DNA of 64,000 bases from Xylanibacter caecicola (GTDB taxonomy: Bacteria > Bacteroidota > Bacteroidia > Bacteroidales > Bacteroidaceae), in the NCBI RefSeq assembly GCF_013166515.1, contig NZ_JABKKJ010000001.1, forward strand, positions 62,001 through 126,000, written 5' to 3'. Both the position numbers and the translations under genes were made by a program. Shown in pieces: positions 59,726 through 64,000 of this stretch (position 1 is its first letter; each line of letters begins with the position of its first letter). The notes beneath the pieces were generated by a model. That model ran no database searches and was not told the origin of the DNA. It saw nothing but the letters and a program-made list of their open reading frames with translations.

Positions 59726-62572
59726 ATGAGCATCAGATTAAATAAAGCAATACGTGAGTTAAACATAGGACTTCAGACGGCAGTTGAATTCCTTGAGAAA
59801 CAACCCGAACTGGGTGAAGTCAGGGCAGACCTCAGCTTCAAGTTGAGCGATGCGCAGCACAAAGCGCTCGTTGAGGCTTTTCAGTCGGACAAGGAAGTGA
59901 GAAATCAGGCGGAGAAACTGTTTCAGAAACATCCGAAAGAAAAGAAACGTCCGGTCGAGGCAAAAGGCAAAAATGTCGAGGCAACAGTGGGTAAACGCCC
60001 CGCACAGCAGTACAAGCCGCTGGGCAAAATAGACCTTGACAGTCTCGGAAAGAAACCGGTGAAGGCTGATGTCTCGTCGGAGAAACCGCAAGCAAAACCG
60101 GAAAAAACTTCTGCCGTAAGCCCGGAAGCGGAGAAACATAATGTTGCGGCAGCCGCATCCAAGCCTGTCACACAGCCGGTGACGGTACAGCCCGAGCCGG
60201 AACGACCGGTATCAAACCACGTTGTAAAGGAGTCTAAGCCGGCTCCTGTACAGCCTGCGGTAAAGAAAGAACCAAAGACACAGCCTGCGGTAACGGAGGC
60301 AAAGGAAACTGTCAAACCGGTAGAGGTCAAAACCTCCGAAACATTGGGTTCCAAGGTGTTTACGCTCAACAGCGAGAAGAAAATGGCACCGAAGGTAAAC
60401 GTGCTGGGCAAGATAGACCTTGACTCGCTCAACCAGAGCACGCGTCCGAAGAAAAAGACCAAGGAGGAGCGACGCAAGGAGCGTGAGGAAAAGAGCGCAC
60501 AGGCACATGGCGGAGAGAAAAAGAAACGCGCGCGTATAACAAAGGAGCGCGTGGACATTGATGCTGCGGCTAAGCAGCACGGCGCAAACGCCAACGCCGG
60601 CAAGTCCGGTGCAGGTGCGGGAGCGGGAAAGAAGAAAAACCGTAAGAAGAATCATAAGCCGCTCGAGGTTAACGAGGAAGATGTGGCACGCCAGGTAAAG
60701 GAGACGCTTGCACGTCTTACAAGCAAGAACCAGAACAAGAAGGGTGCCAAGTATCGTAAGGAGAAGCGTGAGGCGGTGCAGGAACACCTTAAGGAGCAGC
60801 GCGCCGAGGAACGTGCGGAGAGCAAGATACTGAAACTTACCGAGTATGTAACGGTGAGCGAGTTGGCAACCATGATGAACGTATCGGTAAACCAGGTCAT
60901 CAGTACGTGTATGAGCGTGGGCATAATGGTGTCTATCAACCAGCGTCTCGACGCGGAGACGATAAATATCGTTGCCGACGAGTTCGGGTTCAAGACAGAG
61001 TATGTCAGTGCCGAAGTTTCCGAGGCGATAACAGAGGAGGAGGACGATGAGAACGACCTCATACCGCGTGCTCCCATCGTTACTGTGATGGGACATGTCG
61101 ACCACGGAAAGACATCGCTGCTCGACCATATACGCAATACGAATGTCATTGCCGGCGAGGCAGGTGGCATTACGCAGCACATCGGAGCATATAACGTGAT
61201 GTTGGGAGACGGTCGCAAGATAACGTTCCTCGACACTCCAGGACACGAGGCATTTACTGCCATGCGTGCACGCGGTGCCCAGGTTACGGACATTGCCATA
61301 ATAATAATAGCGGCTGACGACAGCGTCATGCCGACAACACGCGAGGCGATAGCTCATGCCCAGGCGGCAAACGTGCCCATGGTCTTTGCTATCAACAAGA
61401 TTGACAAGCCCGGTGCTAATCCGGACAAGATACGTGAGGACTTGGCAAACATGAACCTCCTTGTCGAGGAATGGGGCGGAAAATATCAGTGTCAGGAAAT
61501 AAGCGCCAAGAAAGGCGTGGGCGTAGACGACCTTTTGGAGAAAGTGCTGCTTGAGGCGGAGATGCTTGACTTGAAGGCAAACCCCAACCGCAAGGCGACG
61601 GGAAGCATCATCGAGTCTTCGCTCGACAAGGGTCGCGGCTATGTATCGACTGTGCTTGTAAGCAACGGAACGCTGAAAGTTGGCGACAACGTGATAGCCG
61701 GAACAAGTTGGGGACGCATCAAGGCGATGTTCAACGAGCGTAACCAGCGCATAGAGAAAGCATGTCCGGCAGAACCGGCGATAATCCTCGGTCTTAACGG
61801 AGCACCTACCGCCGGTGACTCTTTCCATGTGCTTGAGACGGAACAGGAGGCACGTGACATTGCCAACAAACGTCTGCAATTGCAGCGCGAGCAGGGTCTG
61901 CGTACTCAGAAACGCTTGACTCTGAGCGACATTTCTCACCGTATAGCCCTTGGTTCGTTCAAGGAACTTAACATTATCGTTAAGGGTGACACCGACGGAA
62001 GTATCGAGGCGCTGAGCGATTCGTTCATCAAGCTCTCTACGGAGAAGATAAAGGTGGACGTGATACACAAGGCAGTGGGACAGATTTCGGAGAGCGACGT
62101 TACGCTTGCCGACGCTTCCGATGCAATCATCGTCGGTTTCCAGGTTCGTCCTTCGGGAGCCGCACGCAAGCTGGCGGAGCAGCAGGGTGTTGAGATAAAC
62201 ACCTATTCGGTGATTTACGATGCCATTGAAGACGTGAAGTCGGCAATGGAAGGTATGCTCGACAAGGTTGTCAAAGAGGTTGTCACCGGACAGGTTGAGG
62301 TGCGCGAGGTTTACCGCATATCCAAGGTCGGTACCGTTGCAGGTGCTTATGTGAGCGAAGGCAAGGTGCATCGTTCGGACAAGGCACGTCTGGTTCGCGA
62401 CGGTATTGTGGTTCACACCGGTGAGATAAACGCTCTGAAGCGTTTCAAGGACGATGTCAAGGAGGTTGGCGTCAACTTCGAGTGTGGTATCAGCCTGGTC
62501 AATTTCAATGACATACAGACCGGCGATATTATAGAGACATTCACGGAGATAGAGGTAAAGCAGAAATTGTAA
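59726..62572 (+). CDS. infB: translation initiation factor IF-2
   Basis: 948 residues. Brings initiator tRNA to the 30S subunit. N-terminal domain about 1-90, then a long low-complexity K/P/E/A-rich stretch (about 90-340) and an IF2 N-domain ([22 protein letters not shown]). G domain with [16 protein letters not shown] and NKIDKP, followed by domains II-IV to the C-terminus. Two copies of the GKIDLDSL motif in the linker (near 107 and 227) are a repeat within the linker. It belongs to the rimP-nusA-infB run. Confidence 0.97.
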   Translation: MSIRLNKAIRELNIGLQTAVEFLEKQPELGEVRADLSFKLSDAQHKALVEAFQSDKEVRNQAEKLFQKHPKEKKRPVEAKGKNVEATVGKRPAQQYKPLGKIDLDSLGKKPVKADVSSEKPQAKPEKTSAVSPEAEKHNVAAAASKPVTQPVTVQPEPERPVSNHVVKESKPAPVQPAVKKEPKTQPAVTEAKETVKPVEVKTSETLGSKVFTLNSEKKMAPKVNVLGKIDLDSLNQSTRPKKKTKEERRKEREEKSAQAHGGEKKKRARITKERVDIDAAAKQHGANANAGKSGAGAGAGKKKNRKKNHKPLEVNEEDVARQVKETLARLTSKNQNKKGAKYRKEKREAVQEHLKEQRAEERAESKILKLTEYVTVSELATMMNVSVNQVISTCMSVGIMVSINQRLDAETINIVADEFGFKTEYVSAEVSEAITEEEDDENDLIPRAPIVTVMGHVDHGKTSLLDHIRNTNVIAGEAGGITQHIGAYNVMLGDGRKITFLDTPGHEAFTAMRARGAQVTDIAIIIIAADDSVMPTTREAIAHAQAANVPMVFAINKIDKPGANPDKIREDLANMNLLVEEWGGKYQCQEISAKKGVGVDDLLEKVLLEAEMLDLKANPNRKATGSIIESSLDKGRGYVSTVLVSNGTLKVGDNVIAGTSWGRIKAMFNERNQRIEKACPAEPAIILGLNGAPTAGDSFHVLETEQEARDIANKRLQLQREQGLRTQKRLTLSDISHRIALGSFKELNIIVKGDTDGSIEALSDSFIKLSTEKIKVDVIHKAVGQISESDVTLADASDAIIVGFQVRPSGAARKLAEQQGVEINTYSVIYDAIEDVKSAMEGMLDKVVKEVVTGQVEVREVYRISKVGTVAGAYVSEGKVHRSDKARLVRDGIVVHTGEINALKRFKDDVKEVGVNFECGISLVNFNDIQTGDIIETFTEIEVKQKL

Positions 62573-62629
62573 TACCTGTGCCTAAAGGCAGGACAGACCG
62601 CGGTTGCATTCATTCCGCCTGTTTGTGAA

Positions 62630-62763
62630 AAGGATATAAGAGAAGATAGGAGAAGATAAAGGGAAGATAAAAGACAAATGCCTTGTTGCTTGTTTCAAGA
62701 CTATTGTCCTTTATCTCCCGTGGCGTAAGCCACATATCTTCTCCTATCTTCTTTTATATCCTT
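62630..62763. repeat. three-arm dispersed repeat, copy 6, inverted
   Basis: Starts about 60 bp after infB. Outer arms AAGGATATAAGAGAAGATAGG / CCTATCTTCTTTTATATCCTT, inner CGTGGCGTAAGCCAC hairpin. Confidence 0.87.
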
Positions 62764-62861
62764 ATCTTGTTTCTCGTTAAATAGAACTCACGCTATATAA
62801 TAAGGTGTGGCGGCATGTCATGTTCCTTTGTAAAATATAACTGTATTTTTGAATTAAAACC

Positions 62862-62892
62862 TTTGCATTACGCCCATTCTTTCGTAACTTTG
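62862..62892 (+). promoter_or_regulatory. Promoter of sufB
   Basis: TTTG at 62862-62865, 19-bp spacer, TAACTTTG at 62885-62892. Confidence 0.75.
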
Positions 62893-62927
62893 CAACTTAA
62901 AGGAGGGTGTGTCAAAATTCAACAGCT

Positions 62928-63029
62928 GTGCCATGTAGGGACATATTCTTGTATTTGTCCGCCTGTAACAATCTGAAAAATCAGTGGCTATATACCGGAC
63001 AAATACAAGAATATGTCCCTACATGGCAC
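62928..63029. repeat. perfect 34-bp inverted repeat in the sufB leader
   Basis: Left arm 62928-62961 and right arm 62996-63029 are exact inverse complements, from GTGCCATGTAGGGACATATT onward, around a 34-nt spacer. It sits between the sufB promoter and ATG, so the mRNA leader would carry it as a very long hairpin. It looks like a small inserted palindromic element. Confidence 0.9.
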
Positions 63030-63076
63030 GGATGATTATTTATTCTGGCATACCTTCGAACAGTGGAAAGAAAGTA

Positions 63077-64000
63077 ATGGAGACCAAAAGCAGCGACAAG
63101 AACGAGTTTGTAAGGCAGGTGGCGGAGCAGAAATATGAGTTCGGCTTCACTACTGATGTGCATACCGAGATTATAGACAAGGGGCTGAACGAGGATGTTG
63201 TGCGCCTTATTTCGGCAAAGAAGCAGGAGCCGGAGTGGATGCTCGACTTCCGCCTTAAGGCATTCAGATACTGGCAGACACTTGAGCAGCCGTCATGGGC
63301 GCATGTCACTCTGCCGGAGATAGACTATCAGGCAATATCGTATTATGCCGACCCCATGGCGAAGAAAAAGGACGATGGAAAGCCGAAGGAGATAGACCCG
63401 GAACTGATGAAGACCTTCGACAAGCTCGGCATTCCACTTGAAGAGCGGCTCGCACTGAGCGGTGTCGCCGTGGATGCCATTATGGACTCGGTGTCCGTGA
63501 AGACGACTTTCAAGGAGAAACTGGCGGAGAAGGGCATCATATTCTGTTCCATCGGCGATGCCATACAGCAGCATCCCGATCTGGTGAAAGAATACCTCGG
63601 GTCGGTAGTTCCTTATCGTGACAACTTCTTTGCGGCACTCAACAGCGCTGTGTTCAGCGACGGTTCGTTCGTATATATACCAAAGGGCGTCCGCTGTCCT
63701 ATGGAGCTAAGCTCTTATTTCCGTATCAATGCGCGCAATACGGGGCAGTTCGAGCGCACGCTGATAGTTGCCGACGACGACTCGTATGTAAGCTATCTCG
63801 AGGGCTGTACGGCACCTATGAGGGACGAGAACCAGCTTCATGCCGCCATTGTGGAGATTGTCGTGAAGGACAATGCGGAGGTGAAGTACTCCACGGTGCA
63901 GAACTGGTATCCCGGCGATGAGAACGGAAAGGGCGGTGTGTTGAACCTCGTGACCAAGCGGGGAGAGCTTCGCGGCGTCAACAGCAAGCTCTCGTGGACT
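63077..64000 (+). CDS. sufB: Fe-S cluster assembly protein SufB, partial
   Basis: The first 308 codons of sufB; the gene runs off the window. SufB is the scaffold of the SUF Fe-S assembly machine. Characteristic segments include [34 protein letters not shown], and the core with [30 protein letters not shown] and [21 protein letters not shown]. The ATG at 63077 follows GGAAAGAAAG. It is separated from infB by about 500 bp of repeats and has its own promoter. Confidence 0.95.
   Translation, partial: METKSSDKNEFVRQVAEQKYEFGFTTDVHTEIIDKGLNEDVVRLISAKKQEPEWMLDFRLKAFRYWQTLEQPSWAHVTLPEIDYQAISYYADPMAKKKDDGKPKEIDPELMKTFDKLGIPLEERLALSGVAVDAIMDSVSVKTTFKEKLAEKGIIFCSIGDAIQQHPDLVKEYLGSVVPYRDNFFAALNSAVFSDGSFVYIPKGVRCPMELSSYFRINARNTGQFERTLIVADDDSYVSYLEGCTAPMRDENQLHAAIVEIVVKDNAEVKYSTVQNWYPGDENGKGGVLNLVTKRGELRGVNSKLSWT

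Overview
The window is a chromosomal segment of a Bacteroidetes bacterium, most likely a Bacteroidales member close to Prevotella. The reasons are the many promoters of the Bacteroidetes type (TTTG or TTG, 19-20 nt, then TAnnTTTG) and family-specific genes: DUF2851, DUF4251, S46 dipeptidyl-peptidase, fused SpmAB, fused TlpA-like lipoproteins, a THUMP-like methyltransferase, and the topA-aroK-speA and rimP-nusA-infB orders. The taxon is inferred; no rRNA is present.

Layout. 0-4 kb: the end of a DUF2851 gene, a thioesterase, dprA, dusB and tcdA. 4-7.8 kb: aldo/keto reductase, amidohydrolase, zinc dehydrogenase (a possible sugar-oxidation set) and a Fur-type regulator. 7.9-18.6 kb: the most unusual part, with a secreted beta-helix protein, a GH31 glycosidase, a 1014-residue fused corrinoid methyltransferase, a sodium:solute symporter and, convergent to these, a stand-alone MetH-type reactivation protein coupled to an MtaA-like methyltransferase. 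19-33 kb: ruvB, coaD, ybeY, spmAB, a flippase, an S46 peptidase, a VanX-like dipeptidase, a THUMP-like methyltransferase, an acetyltransferase, parE and an S41 protease. 34-45 kb: a second S41 protease, tRNA-Asn, a DUF4251 lipoprotein, pnp, crcB, a thioredoxin-fold lipoprotein, a flavodiiron protein, a PfkB kinase and an M16 peptidase. 45-64 kb: a candidate small RNA, a DEAD-box helicase, a LOG protein, an esterase, a NUDIX protein, topA-aroK-speA, argB, an ECF sigma pair, rimP-nusA-infB and the start of sufB.

The 8-18.6 kb cluster is the best candidate for an undescribed system. One polypeptide joins a URO-D-type methyltransferase module, a MetH-type homocysteine module and a cobalamin carrier. 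In effect it is a methionine synthase whose methyl-folate module has been replaced by a URO-D module, while its reactivation module is a separate gene. It overlaps the stop codon of a GH31 glycosidase by 4 bp. My inference is that it removes methyl groups from an O-methylated sugar or related compound released by the glycosidases and passes them to homocysteine. The substrate is unknown.

The intergenic DNA is unusually rich in dispersed repeats. I see a three-arm 134-bp element (six copies), an array of roughly 22-nt units containing 'AAAGGTGCCCTTT' (seven copies), 9-nt 'ATAAGTCTT' tracts, AT-rich 'TTAAGAATTAAG' arms that form long hairpins between convergent genes, nested-palindrome elements, and an 88-bp tandem repeat that carries a complete promoter upstream of crcB.
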